Below, in pieces: positions 29,841 through 38,662 of a DNA stretch of 64,000 bases. The notes under the pieces were generated by a model that was not told the origin of the DNA, did no database searches, and saw nothing but the letters and a program-made list of their open reading frames with translations. Positions within the stretch are counted from its first letter, which is position 1. Every line of letters starts with the position of its first letter. The stretch is from Pantoea conspicua. Lineage in GTDB: Bacteria; Pseudomonadota; Gammaproteobacteria; Enterobacterales; Enterobacteriaceae. Position numbers and translations under genes: made by a program. The stretch spans positions 62,001-126,000 of the forward strand of contig NZ_MLFN01000005.1 of NCBI RefSeq assembly GCF_002095315.1, given 5' to 3'.

Positions 29841-31508
29841 ATGAGTGAGGCTGAAGCCCGCCCAACTAACTTTATTCGTCAGATCATCGACGAAGATTTG
29901 GCGAGCGGTAAGCACAGCAGCGTGCATACCCGTTTTCCGCCGGAGCCCAATGGCTATCTGCACATTGGTCATGCGAAATCTATCTGTCTGAATTTTGGCC
30001 TCGCCCAGGATTACCAGGGGCAATGTAACCTGCGTTTCGACGATACTAACCCGGTGAAAGAGGATGTGGAGTTCGTTGAATCCATCAAGCGTGACGTCAA
30101 ATGGCTGGGCTTTGAGTGGAGCGGTGAGGTTTGTTACTCATCAAACTATTTTGATCAGCTCTACAACTATGCGATTGAACTGATCAATAAAGGGCTGGCT
30201 TACGTTGATGAGCTGACCCCGGAAGCGATTCGCGAGTATCGCGGCACCCTGACCGCACCGGGCAAAAACAGTCCCTATCGCGATCGCAGCGTGGAAGAGA
30301 ACCTGGCCCTGTTCGAGAAAATGCGTAACGGGGAATTTGCCGAAGGCACGGCCTGTCTGCGCGCAAAAATCGATATGGCCTCTAATTTTATCGTGATGCG
30401 CGATCCGGTGCTGTACCGGATTAAGTTCGCTGAACACCACCAGACCGGTAACAAGTGGTGCATCTATCCGATGTATGACTTTACCCACTGCATCTCCGAT
30501 GCGCTGGAAGGCATCACGCATTCACTCTGTACGCTGGAGTTCCAGGATAACCGTCGGCTCTACGACTGGGTGCTGGACAACATCACTATTCCGGTGCATC
30601 CACGTCAGTATGAGTTCTCTCGCCTGAATCTTGAATATGCGGTAATGTCGAAACGCAAACTGACTCAACTGGTGACCGAGAAACACGTTGAAGGCTGGGA
30701 TGATCCGCGCATGCTGACCGTTTCTGGCTTACGCCGTCGCGGTTATACTGCCGCCTCAATCCGCGAGTTCTGCCGCCGTATTGGTGTCACCAGGCAGGAC
30801 AATATTGTGGAAATGGCGTCGCTGGAATCGTGCATTCGTGACGATCTCAACGAGAATGCACCACGCGCGATGGCCGTGCTTGATCCACTGAAAGTAGTGA
30901 TTGAAAACCTGCCGGCGGGTCATCATGAAAGCATCACCATGCCTAACCATCCGTCTAAACCGGAGATGGGGACGCGTGAGGTGCCGTTCAGCCGTGAGAT
31001 CTGGATCGATCGGGCGGATTTCCGCGAAGAGGCCAACAAGCAATATAAGCGTCTGGTGCTGGGCAAAGAAGTGCGCCTGCGCAACGCCTATGTGATTCGT
31101 GCTGAGCGGGTGGCTAAAGATGACGCGGGTAACATCACCTGCATCTACTGCACCAGCGACGTGGATACCCTGAGTAAAGATCCTGCCGATGGCCGTAAGG
31201 TGAAAGGCGTGATCCATTGGGTATCAGCAGATCATGCACAGCCAGCGGAGTTTCGTCTCTACGATCGCCTGTTCAGCGTGCCAAACCCGGCTGCGGCAGA
31301 CGATTTCCTGTCAGTCATTAACCCCGACTCATTGACTATCAAACAGGGCTTTGTAGAGCCGGGTCTGCGCGATGTGGAAGCAACCACACCGTACCAGTTT
31401 GAGCGTGAAGGGTACTTCTGTGCCGACAGCGTCTATTCGAAGCCGTCGCAGCTGGTGTTTAACCGCACCGTTGGTCTGCGGGATACCTGGACTAAAAGCG
31501 GCGAATAA
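29841..31508 (+). CDS. glnS: Glutaminyl-tRNA synthetase
   Basis: Charges both tRNA-Gln isoacceptors encoded 9 kb away. The start at 29841 ([16 protein letters not shown]) matches E. coli and gives 555 aa; five upstream codons in frame are unsupported. The class I motifs are HIGHAK (about 40-45) and VMSKRKL (about 268-274). A terminator follows. Confidence 0.97.
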   Translation: MSEAEARPTNFIRQIIDEDLASGKHSSVHTRFPPEPNGYLHIGHAKSICLNFGLAQDYQGQCNLRFDDTNPVKEDVEFVESIKRDVKWLGFEWSGEVCYSSNYFDQLYNYAIELINKGLAYVDELTPEAIREYRGTLTAPGKNSPYRDRSVEENLALFEKMRNGEFAEGTACLRAKIDMASNFIVMRDPVLYRIKFAEHHQTGNKWCIYPMYDFTHCISDALEGITHSLCTLEFQDNRRLYDWVLDNITIPVHPRQYEFSRLNLEYAVMSKRKLTQLVTEKHVEGWDDPRMLTVSGLRRRGYTAASIREFCRRIGVTRQDNIVEMASLESCIRDDLNENAPRAMAVLDPLKVVIENLPAGHHESITMPNHPSKPEMGTREVPFSREIWIDRADFREEANKQYKRLVLGKEVRLRNAYVIRAERVAKDDAGNITCIYCTSDVDTLSKDPADGRKVKGVIHWVSADHAQPAEFRLYDRLFSVPNPAAADDFLSVINPDSLTIKQGFVEPGLRDVEATTPYQFEREGYFCADSVYSKPSQLVFNRTVGLRDTWTKSGE

Positions 31509-31535
31509 TCACCGGCGCTGACTGATAAAATGACA

Positions 31536-31563
31536 AAAGGGCGACTTATCGCCCTTTTTTATT
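31536..31563 (+). terminator. Terminator of glnS
   Basis: Stem GGGCGA / TCGCCC with loop CTTA and a T6 tract. Confidence 0.88.
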
Positions 31564-31740
31564 GTCCGGATTTTTGCCATCGCCGAGGTTTGTGCTGCCA
31601 CTGCTTTCCTTGTCACTTGCTGTAGTTGTGAGAGAAGTCTGAGTTTAAAAAAATTAATCAATTACCAGATGTGAATTATCCGCGTTCAGGTAGGCTATGC
31701 GCACTCAGACAGAGCTCAGCGAGTGATATAAGGAAAAAAA
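31564..31740. other. Upstream region of the 131-aa gene
   Basis: 177 bp after the glnS terminator. It contains an 8-bp inverted repeat GTCTGAGT (31637-31644) / ACTCAGAC (31703-31710) whose arms are 66 bp apart. No confident promoter hexamers were picked. Confidence 0.5.
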
Positions 31741-32136
31741 ATGACCGTTCTCGCCCAGGAAGCCAAACACAGTGTTGTCGTTTTACATCAGCTTATTGAA
31801 CGTATTTTCAATCAGCCTGCCGGAGCTGATGATAGTTTTGAGCTGATGATGTCCTATTTTCATCCTGAATTCCGCATGGTTACGCCACGGGGAAATCAGT
31901 TAAACCTGAATGAAGTGGAAGAACTTTTCCGCCAGCTGCACGGCAAGCGGGAAGGAATGCGTATTGCCACCTGTGAGCACGTCATTATTTCTCATCACGA
32001 TCAGGAAGTGACGGTACAGTATCGGGAAATGCAGATGCTGAATGGCGATAATCAGAGCCGTATTGCGCTGGCGATTCTCGACTGCAGCACCTCGATTCCG
32101 CGCTGGCGCTACCTGCAGGAGACGCTGGTCGCCTGA
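31741..32136 (+). CDS. Unrecognised 131-aa protein, possible NTF2/SnoaL-like fold
   Basis: Function unknown; it occupies the place of chiPQ between glnS and fur. The start at 31741 (MTVLAQEAKHSVV) has AAGGAAAAAAA before it. The protein is soluble, acidic and lacks a signal or membrane segment. An N-terminal helix (VVLHQLIERIFNQ), a middle stretch with FHPEFRMVTPRGNQLNL and EELFRQLHGKREGM, and a strand-rich C-terminus (VTVQYREMQML, RWRYLQETLVA) recall the small NTF2/SnoaL/DUF4440-type alpha+beta barrels. That is a pattern impression, not a database match. It has its own downstream terminator shared with fur and an 8-bp inverted repeat upstream (31637-31710). Confidence 0.8.
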   Translation: MTVLAQEAKHSVVVLHQLIERIFNQPAGADDSFELMMSYFHPEFRMVTPRGNQLNLNEVEELFRQLHGKREGMRIATCEHVIISHHDQEVTVQYREMQMLNGDNQSRIALAILDCSTSIPRWRYLQETLVA

Positions 32137-32157
32137 CGACCCGGCGCACAAAGGGCG

Positions 32158-32187
32158 AAAAAAAACCGGTCTGTGACCGGTTTTTTG
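32158..32187. terminator. Bidirectional terminator between the 131-aa gene and fur
   Basis: A6-CCGGTC-TGT-GACCGG-T6 symmetric hairpin; able to end both converging transcripts. Confidence 0.92.
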
Positions 32188-32208
32188 TTATATCAGGCGA
32201 GATCAGTA

Positions 32209-32652
32209 TTACTGATCGTGCAGCGTTTCATCTTCACGGCAGTCACCCAGCGCGCAATGACCATAGAGATAAAGGCTGTGGTTAGTCAGCTTAATGCCGT
32301 GGCGGGTTGCGATTTCACGCTGACGGGTTTCGATCGACTCATCGCTGAACTCGATCACTTTACCGCAGTCCAGGCAGATCAGGTGGTCGTGGTGATGTTG
32401 CTGAGTCAGCTCAAACACCGACTTGCCGCCTTCGAAATTGTGACGGGTCACAATACCGGCATCATCAAACTGGTTCAGCACACGATAAACGGTGGCCAGA
32501 CCAATCTCTTCACCGATATCGATCAGGCGTTTGTATAGATCTTCCGCGCTGACGTGATGGCACTGAGGTTCCTGAAGCACTTCCAGAATTTTTAGTCTGG
32601 GCAGCGTGACTTTCAGGCCAGCCTTCTTTAATGCGGTATTGTTGTCAGTCAT
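32209..32652 (-). CDS. fur: Ferric uptake regulator Fur
   Basis: The iron-responsive repressor. 147 aa: N-terminal winged helix (residues about 1-83), then the metal-rich HHHDHLICLDCGKVIEF (His86-Cys96) and a second conserved Cys-containing end (HCALGDC). Its ATG overlaps the stop of the leader ORF uof (ATGA), so translation is likely coupled. Confidence 0.98.
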   Translation of the reverse strand: MTDNNTALKKAGLKVTLPRLKILEVLQEPQCHHVSAEDLYKRLIDIGEEIGLATVYRVLNQFDDAGIVTRHNFEGGKSVFELTQQHHHDHLICLDCGKVIEFSDESIETRQREIATRHGIKLTNHSLYLYGHCALGDCREDETLHDQ

Positions 32653-32726
32653 GCGGGTTTTGTCCTGTTACTAATATTCACTTTTGTGGCGCTTGGCCTT
32701 GAATGTCGATCTACATCTATTCTCAT
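32649..32726 (-). CDS. uof: Uof, leader peptide upstream of fur
   Basis: A 25-codon frame (MRIDVDRHSR...KPA) whose TGA overlaps the fur ATG. In E. coli the small ORF uof is translationally coupled to fur, and RyhB represses fur by blocking uof translation. Position, size and overlap match that arrangement, although the peptide sequence itself is not expected to be conserved. It starts only about ten bases after the -10 box at 32736, so transcripts from fldA or a farther promoter probably supply its ribosome site. Confidence 0.7.
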   Translation of the reverse strand: MRIDVDRHSRPSATKVNISNRTKPA

Positions 32727-32735
32727 TTGCGTCTC

Positions 32736-32764
32736 ATTATAGAACTGAAGCCGTGAAATGAAAA
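32736..32764 (-). promoter_or_regulatory. Predicted fur promoter
   Basis: Minus strand: -35 TTTTCA (32759-32764), 17-bp spacer, perfect -10 TATAAT (32736-32741), 84 bp upstream of the fur ATG. Confidence 0.7.
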
Positions 32765-33004
32765 CCGAGGGGAGTGCCTAAATCACCATGGGCTGTATGG
32801 GATACGTCACCGAGCCGGGAAGGATTTCTGCAGGAGTCTGTTAACATTTCGCTTAGCCCTATCTGCTGTCGGAGAAAATAAGCGGAAGATCGATGCGGGT
32901 ATTCTACAGATTAAACGAAGAAAGTTAAAAAAATGTGGCTATTATTTCTATAGGAATTTCCGTTGCCTCAATGTGAGCTGGCGCTCACATTGAGGCGGCG
33001 TGCA
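32765..33004. other. fldA-fur intergenic region
   Basis: 240 bp upstream of the fur promoter. Apart from the hairpin at 32966-32995 nothing distinct was seen. No convincing Fur box was found by eye. Confidence 0.5.
32966..32995. repeat. Perfect 13-bp inverted repeat after fldA
   Basis: Arms CCTCAATGTGAGC / GCTCACATTGAGG around TGGC, nine bases beyond the fldA stop. There is no U tract on either strand, so it is a stabilising or processing hairpin or an operator rather than a standard terminator. fldA read-through into uof-fur would be allowed. Confidence 0.8.
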
Positions 33005-33535
33005 TCAGGCTTCGAGGATCTCTTTGAGTTGCAGTTCATCAAAGATCTGCTTAACCCACTGTTCGACGCGCGCATTGGTCAGCTCAGGCTGACGATCTTC
33101 GTCGATCGCCAGACCCAGGAAATGAGTATCATCAGCCAGGCCTTTTGAGGCCTCAAAGTGATAGCCTTCGGTTGGCCAGTGTCCGACGATCACTGCGCCG
33201 TGCGGCTCAATGATGTCACGGATGGTGCCCATCGCATCACAAAAATACTCGGCATAATCTTCCTGATCGCCACAGCCAAACAGGGCAACCAGCTTGCCGT
33301 TGAAATCGATCTCTTCCAGCGTCGGGAAAAAGTCATCCCAGTCACACTGCGCTTCACCGTAATACCAGGTCGGGATACCCAGCAGCAGGATGTCAAACGC
33401 TTCCAGATCTTCTTTAGTGCTTTTCGCGATGTCGTGGACTTCTGCAACGTCTTTACCCAGCTGTTTCTGGATCATTTTTGCAATGTTTTCGGTGTTGCCG
33501 GTATCGCTGCCAAAGAAGATGCCTACGAGTGCCAT
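33005..33535 (-). CDS. fldA: Flavodoxin 1
   Basis: FMN electron carrier, essential in E. coli for the isoprenoid and biotin pathways and for methionine synthase activation. The start at 33535 (MALVGIFFGSDTGNTENIAKMI) gives 176 aa as in E. coli; 16 upstream codons are open without support. The phosphate loop SDTGNTE and the flavin-stacking TWYYGEAQCDWDDF and GCGDQEDYAEYF regions are intact. Confidence 0.97.
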   Translation of the reverse strand: MALVGIFFGSDTGNTENIAKMIQKQLGKDVAEVHDIAKSTKEDLEAFDILLLGIPTWYYGEAQCDWDDFFPTLEEIDFNGKLVALFGCGDQEDYAEYFCDAMGTIRDIIEPHGAVIVGHWPTEGYHFEASKGLADDTHFLGLAIDEDRQPELTNARVEQWVKQIFDELQLKEILEA

Positions 33536-33666
33536 GAGTAAAAAACCTCTTAAATCCTGATGATGAGATGTGTGCCGCAGCACAATTCAGCGAATAATAG
33601 CAGACGAGGCAAACCCGCGGAACGGTTAAAGCCTCGACATTTGCCTCTGCGTGCGTTTTGCCCGCA

Positions 33667-33942
33667 TTAATCCAGTTTGAGTTGCGCCAGCAGCATTTGT
33701 TCAATCAATTCGCTACGGCTGAGATTACGCTGTTCTGCCAGCGTATTGAGCGCTTCGACGGCTTCACTGTTCATTTTCAGTTCGACACGGCGAAGCCCGC
33801 GTCCTTTGTCACGTTTCAGTTGATTGCGCTTATTGATGCGCAGCTGTTCATCACGCGAAAGCGGACTGGTTTTGGGGCGACCAGGGCGACGCTCATCAGC
33901 AAACAGATCGAGCGTCGTGCGGTCAGTGTGTTCTTTTGCCAT
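33667..33942 (-). CDS. ybfE: YbfE, ribbon-helix-helix-like protein
   Basis: A 91-aa basic protein (E. coli YbfE, 97 aa, LexA-regulated there). The C-terminal half has the VELKMNSEAVEALNTLAEQRNLSRSELIEQML pattern of MetJ/Arc/CopG DNA-binding proteins. No LexA box was obvious upstream, so SOS control is not supported here. It lies 131 bp upstream of fldA in the same direction. Confidence 0.92.
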   Translation of the reverse strand: MAKEHTDRTTLDLFADERRPGRPKTSPLSRDEQLRINKRNQLKRDKGRGLRRVELKMNSEAVEALNTLAEQRNLSRSELIEQMLLAQLKLD

Positions 33943-34108
33943 GGCTTAGTGAAACTGAATGGTGCGGGCGCCAGACGCTCGCCGCGCAGATTATAAATTA
34001 TTGGCCGTTACCGCGGCAAAATGACCGGCGGCAAAATTTTAGCGCGCCATCATACTCCAGGCTAACTTCCGACGCCAATCCTAAACATTTACCGCCAGCT
34101 ATTGGCTT

Positions 34109-34873
34109 TTAAAGCGTAAAAAAGCGACGAACGCTGCGCAATACGGCATCAGGTTTCTCTGCATGTACCCAGTGCCCCGCGCCGCTGATCACATGCGCAT
34201 GGGCCGCCGGGAACTGCGCAATCAACGCATCCCGGTACTGATTATCCAGATAGCTGGAGTCACCACCGCGAATAAACAGCGCCGGATGCGGCCAGGCGGG
34301 CACCGGCTGCCAGCCAGATATCGTGGCATAGTTGTCCCACAGAACCGGCACGTTGAACCGCCATTCGCCCTGCTGGAACGATTTCAGCAGGAACTGGATT
34401 ACGCCTTCTTCATCAATGACGCCGCGCATGATCTGCGCAGCCTCACTGCGCGACGTGACGCCCGCCTTCGTGACCGCGCGAATCGCCGCAAAAATGGTGT
34501 CATGGCGGCGGGTCTGATAATCCACCGGGGCGATATCGATCATCACCAGACGCGCAATACGCGTGGGTGCCAGCGCACTCATGGTCATGGCAATTTTGCC
34601 ACCCATCGAATGACCAATCACCGCCACCCGATCGATGCCGTGTGCATCCAGCGTGTCAAACATATCCTGTGCCATCACAGCGTAGTTCATCTCATCGGAT
34701 CGCGGTGATAATCCATGATTGCGAACATCGACCTGCAGCAGCGGCGCGGTCTCTTTCAGCCCGCGTGCCAGCACGCCAAGGTTATCCAGCGTCCCGAACA
34801 GGCCGTGGATCAGCAGGATGGGCAGGGAATCAGTGGGGGATTGTTCAGTTTGCAGACGGGCGTTCAAAATCAT
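34109..34873 (-). CDS. ybfF: Acyl-CoA esterase YbfF
   Basis: An alpha/beta hydrolase, 254 aa as in E. coli, with esterase activity on acyl thioesters and esters. The oxyanion motif LLIHGLFGTLDN, the nucleophile elbow GHSMGG (Ser about 89) and the catalytic His in SGAGHWVHAEKP are present. It is divergent from seqA. Confidence 0.95.
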   Translation of the reverse strand: MILNARLQTEQSPTDSLPILLIHGLFGTLDNLGVLARGLKETAPLLQVDVRNHGLSPRSDEMNYAVMAQDMFDTLDAHGIDRVAVIGHSMGGKIAMTMSALAPTRIARLVMIDIAPVDYQTRRHDTIFAAIRAVTKAGVTSRSEAAQIMRGVIDEEGVIQFLLKSFQQGEWRFNVPVLWDNYATISGWQPVPAWPHPALFIRGGDSSYLDNQYRDALIAQFPAAHAHVISGAGHWVHAEKPDAVLRSVRRFFTL

Positions 34874-35123
34874 GGCAAAGTTCTTAAGTTTGAGACCTAA
34901 GCTTAGGTTATCATGGATTCACCTTTTCAGGCGCGCCGGTTCCGGCGGCATTAGGACATATTCTGACTTTTGCCCGTAAACCGTTTGATTGCTAACAACC
35001 CGCCTGAATTTAACTTTATAATCCTCATGTTAGAACCCGCTCACCTTTCGAATCGCCAAACTGTGTTAAGGGCTTTTCAGGATACAGGTGGTTCTGTCAT
35101 GAGAAAGAACCGTACGGAATAAG

Positions 35124-35672
35124 ATGAAAACGATCGAAGTTGACGAAGAGCTCTACCGTTATATTGCCAGCCACACGCAACACATTGGTGAAAGCGCATC
35201 CGACATTCTGCGTCGTATGCTGAAGTTCACGGCCGGTCAGACTGCGCCCGCGGCGCCTGCGCAAAACGCGGCATCCGGTGCGGCGAAAGAGGCTCAGCCT
35301 GCGGTGGTCGGTTCACGTCCACAGGATCGGGTACGCGCCATGCGCGAGCTGATGCTGTCTGATGAATATGCGGAGCAGAAGCGGGCGGTTAATCGCTTTA
35401 TGCTAATCTTGTCAACGCTCTATCGTCTTGATACCGCAGCCTTTGCTGAGGCGACTGCATCACTGCAGGGTCGTACCCGCGTTTATTTTGCGGGTGATGA
35501 GCATACGCTGTTGCAAAATGGCACCCATACTAAGCCGAAGCACGTACCCGGCACGCCGTACTGGGTGATCACCAATACCAATACTGGTCGCAAATGCAGC
35601 ATGGTCGAACACATCATGCTCTCAATGCAGTTCCCGCAGGAACTGACAGAGAAAGTTTGCGGCACCATTTAA
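35124..35672 (+). CDS. seqA: SeqA, negative modulator of replication initiation
   Basis: Binds hemimethylated GATC and sequesters oriC after initiation. 182 aa: N-terminal oligomerisation domain ([19 protein letters not shown]), an Ala-rich linker (about 38-60) and the C-terminal GATC-binding domain. It is followed by pgm after 25 bp, the usual seqA-pgm operon. A TATAAT at 35017-35022 is a candidate -10 without a good -35. Confidence 0.97.
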   Translation: MKTIEVDEELYRYIASHTQHIGESASDILRRMLKFTAGQTAPAAPAQNAASGAAKEAQPAVVGSRPQDRVRAMRELMLSDEYAEQKRAVNRFMLILSTLYRLDTAAFAEATASLQGRTRVYFAGDEHTLLQNGTHTKPKHVPGTPYWVITNTNTGRKCSMVEHIMLSMQFPQELTEKVCGTI

Positions 35673-35697
35673 ACTGAAGCGTCAGGGAGAAGCGCCA

Positions 35698-37338
35698 ATG
35701 GCCAATCACCCCCGTGCCGGGCAACCCGCCCAGCAGAGCGATTTGATTAACGTTGCACAATTAACGTCACAATATTATGTCCTGCAGCCCGACGTGGCGA
35801 ACCCGGAACATGCGGTGAAGTTTGGCACCTCTGGCCATCGCGGTAGTGCAGGGCGTCAAAGCTTCAACGAGATGCACATTCTGGCGATTGCTCAGGCGAT
35901 TGCGGAAGAGCGTAAAAAGAACGGCATCACCGGTCCGTGCTACGTGGGTAAAGATACGCACGCGCTGTCTGAACCGGCGATTCTGTCGGTACTGGAAGTG
36001 CTGGCGGCGAACGGTGTCGATGTGATTGTGCAGCAGGATAATGGCTATACGCCAACGCCTGCCATCTCTAACGCCATTCTTGAGCACAACAAAGCGGGTG
36101 GCGCACTGGCCGACGGCATCGTGATTACCCCTTCGCACAACCCACCAGAAGATGGCGGCATCAAGTACAATCCACCGAACGGCGGACCGGCTGATACCAA
36201 CGTCACCAAAGTGGTTGAAGATCGTGCCAATCAGCTGATCAAAGATGGCCTGAAAGAGGTCAAACGTCTGCCGATCAATCAGGCCCTGGCCAGTGGTCAT
36301 GTGGTCGAGAAAGATCTGATTCAGCCTTACGTTGAAGGTCTGGCACAGGTCATCGACTTCCCGGCGATCCAGAAAGCTGGTCTGAAAATTGGCGTTGATC
36401 CACTGGGCGGCTCCGGTATTGCTTACTGGCAGCGTATCGCCGAGCACTACAAGCTGGATCTGACGCTGGTGAATGACGCGGTCGATCAGACTTTCCGCTT
36501 CATGCATCTGGATAAAGATGGCGTAGTCCGTATGGACTGCTCATCAGAGTGCGCTATGGCGGGCCTGCTGGCTTACCGTGACAAGTTCGATCTGGCGTTC
36601 GGTAACGATCCCGATTATGACCGTCACGGCATTGTGACCCCGGCGGGTCTGATGAATCCTAACCACTACCTGGCGGTGGCGATCAACTACCTGTTCCAGC
36701 ATCGTCCACAGTGGGGCCAGGAGGTTGCCGTTGGCAAAACGCTGGTTTCCAGCGCGATGATCGACCGTGTGGTTAACGACATTGGCCGCAAGCTGGTAGA
36801 AGTCCCGGTTGGCTTTAAATGGTTCGTTGATGGCCTGTATGACGGCAGCTTTGGTTTCGGCGGCGAAGAGAGCGCCGGTGCCTCATTCCTGCGTTTCGAT
36901 GGTACGCCATGGTCAACCGACAAAGATGGCATCATTATGTGCCTGCTGGCGGCAGAGATCACCGCTGTCACCGGTAAAAACCCGCAGCAGCACTACGATG
37001 AACTGGCCGAGCGCTTTGGTGCGCCGAGCTACAACCGTCTGCAGGCCTCGGCCACTTCTGCGCAGAAAGCCGCGCTGTCAAAGCTGTCACCTGAGATGGT
37101 GAGCGCTGATACGCTGGCAGGCGATCCGATCACCGCGCGCCTGACTGCCGCACCAGGTAATGGCGCGTCGATTGGTGGGCTGAAAGTGATGACGGAAAAC
37201 GGCTGGTTCGCTGCCCGTCCGTCAGGCACGGAAGACGCCTACAAAATCTACTGTGAAAGCTTCCTGGGTGCGGAACATCGCGCACAGATTGAGAAAGAAG
37301 CGGTTGAGATTGTTAGCGAAGTGCTGAAAAACGCCTGA
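35698..37338 (+). CDS. pgm: Phosphoglucomutase
   Basis: Interconverts glucose-1-P and glucose-6-P. 546 aa, as in E. coli. The phosphoserine loop is [15 protein letters not shown] (about 143), the metal loop DPDYDRHG, the sugar-specificity loop GGEESAG and the phosphate-binding ARPSGTED near the C-terminus. It ends at a bidirectional terminator facing kdpE. Confidence 0.98.
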   Translation: MANHPRAGQPAQQSDLINVAQLTSQYYVLQPDVANPEHAVKFGTSGHRGSAGRQSFNEMHILAIAQAIAEERKKNGITGPCYVGKDTHALSEPAILSVLEVLAANGVDVIVQQDNGYTPTPAISNAILEHNKAGGALADGIVITPSHNPPEDGGIKYNPPNGGPADTNVTKVVEDRANQLIKDGLKEVKRLPINQALASGHVVEKDLIQPYVEGLAQVIDFPAIQKAGLKIGVDPLGGSGIAYWQRIAEHYKLDLTLVNDAVDQTFRFMHLDKDGVVRMDCSSECAMAGLLAYRDKFDLAFGNDPDYDRHGIVTPAGLMNPNHYLAVAINYLFQHRPQWGQEVAVGKTLVSSAMIDRVVNDIGRKLVEVPVGFKWFVDGLYDGSFGFGGEESAGASFLRFDGTPWSTDKDGIIMCLLAAEITAVTGKNPQQHYDELAERFGAPSYNRLQASATSAQKAALSKLSPEMVSADTLAGDPITARLTAAPGNGASIGGLKVMTENGWFAARPSGTEDAYKIYCESFLGAEHRAQIEKEAVEIVSEVLKNA

Positions 37339-37352
37339 GTTATCGGACAATG

Positions 37353-37379
37353 AAAAAGGCGCCGCGGGCGCCTTTTTTT
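37353..37379. terminator. Bidirectional terminator between pgm and kdpE
   Basis: AAAAAGGCGCC-GCGG-GCGCCTTTTTTT symmetric hairpin. Confidence 0.92.
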
Positions 37380-38052
37380 ATGGCATAAAGCGGTAGCCAA
37401 TACCGGTTTCGGTCAGCAGATGTACCGGCTGGGTCGGGTTCGCTTCCAGCTTCTGTCGCAGATGTCCCATATAGATGCGCAGATAGTGGCTGTGCTCTAC
37501 CGCATTCGGTCCCCACACCTGGCTCAGCAACTGGCGCTGGGTCAGCACCTTGCCGGCATTGTTAAGCAGGATGCTTAACAGGCGAAACTCTATCGGGGTG
37601 AGATGAATCTCCTCACCGTCACGCTGTACCCGCCGCGCAGCAAAATCGACACTGACATCCGCAAAACTGATGCGGGCATCGGGCTGCTGGCTGCTGTGAC
37701 GCCGCAGCGCCACCCGGACACGTGCCAGCAGTTCACCAATGCCGAACGGCTTGGTCAGATAGTCATCGGCTCCGGCGTCCAGCGCCGCGATTTTATCCTG
37801 CTCGTCGCTGCGTGCCGACAGTACAATCACCGGCATCGCGCTCCACTGGCGCAGGTCACGGATAAAATCGGTGCCATCGCCATCCGGCAGGCCTAAATCG
37901 AGGATGACCAGATCGGGCTTACGCGTCGCGGCCTCAATCAAGCCGCGTTGCAACGTATCGGCATCGAAGACTTTCAGTGCTTCATTTTCCAGCGCCAGCC
38001 GGACAAAACGGCGGATCTCTTTTTCATCTTCAACGATTAAAACCGTGGTCAC
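37378..38052 (-). CDS. kdpE: KdpE response regulator, orphan
   Basis: OmpR/PhoB-family regulator, 224 aa. Receiver phospho-acceptor Asp52 (LVILDLGLPDGDG), conserved Lys101 (LTKPFG), and a C-terminal winged helix (LTPIEFRLLSILLNNAGKVLTQRQLL, VEHSHYLRIYMGHLRQKLE). The match to E. coli KdpE runs throughout. In E. coli kdpE ends the kdpFABCDE operon. Here the 257 bp upstream lead straight to ybfA with no trace of kdpD or kdpFABC, so the partner kinase and the potassium pump are absent from the locus. All phosphorylation residues are intact, so another kinase or a kinase-independent role is possible. Confidence 0.95.
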   Translation of the reverse strand: MTTVLIVEDEKEIRRFVRLALENEALKVFDADTLQRGLIEAATRKPDLVILDLGLPDGDGTDFIRDLRQWSAMPVIVLSARSDEQDKIAALDAGADDYLTKPFGIGELLARVRVALRRHSSQQPDARISFADVSVDFAARRVQRDGEEIHLTPIEFRLLSILLNNAGKVLTQRQLLSQVWGPNAVEHSHYLRIYMGHLRQKLEANPTQPVHLLTETGIGYRFMP

Positions 38053-38309
38053 GCAAACCTGCCTTGAGTAAACAGTGAGGCCTTACTTTACCAATAAATT
38101 TTTCTGCCGTCCGTGCCGGTTATGCCGGGCTGATTTAAACCAGCGAGTAACCGTGAAATAACATCTATGTAACTTTATTACAGGTTAATTCTTAAACGGC
38201 AAAATTCCGGGCAAATAAGTGGTCAGATGAGTAGTAAAATTACACAATCAGGCGTAATCTTAGACATAGATCACACTCACACCTTTTAACTGACCGGGAG
38301 GCGATAACC
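38053..38309. other. kdpE-ybfA junction (site of missing kdpFABCD)
   Basis: 257-bp divergent intergenic region. No residual kdpD or kdpFABC coding sequence was recognised in any frame. A weak CRP-like half site (TCACA at 38271) lies upstream of ybfA. Confidence 0.6.
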
Positions 38310-38510
38310 ATGTATCAGGCTTATCCACGTTCCAAAATCATTTTGCGTCGCACGCTGGTGGTCCTTCTCGGCCTCGTGGCGTTACCGGTGATGCTGTTCC
38401 GTCACGATCGCGCACGCTTCTACAGCTATCTGCACCGGATGTGGTGCAAAACCAGTGCGAAGCCGGTATGGCTGGCGCAGTCAGAAGCTGCCGGCGGCGC
38501 TTTCTGGTAA
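38310..38510 (+). CDS. ybfA: YbfA, small membrane protein
   Basis: 66 aa; one hydrophobic segment (about 10-30, [19 protein letters not shown]) then the conserved [18 protein letters not shown]...KPVW. Orthologue of E. coli YbfA, function unknown. In E. coli it is divergent from kdpF; here it is divergent from kdpE because kdpFABCD are missing. GGGAGG precedes the ATG and a terminator follows. Confidence 0.93.
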   Translation: MYQAYPRSKIILRRTLVVLLGLVALPVMLFRHDRARFYSYLHRMWCKTSAKPVWLAQSEAAGGAFW

Positions 38511-38529
38511 GACAGACATCCGCTTAATT

Positions 38530-38557
38530 GGCCTGGTCACCTGACCAGGCTTTTTTT
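38530..38557 (+). terminator. Terminator of ybfA
   Basis: Stem GCCTGGTC / GACCAGGC, loop ACCT, T7 tract. Confidence 0.92.
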
Positions 38558-38662
38558 GCGTTTTTTCTTAGGTTCCCGCGACAAAACTACCGGGTCACGC
38601 TGTTTTCCTGACCATTTTACGCTACACTTAAACCTCTACAAGATTTCGGAGGTTGTACAAGT

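Noticed and set aside
32966-32995. TGTGA...TCACA palindrome after fldA as a CRP site
   Set aside because: The half-sites are 8 bp apart instead of 6, and its position in a 3' region fits a hairpin better.
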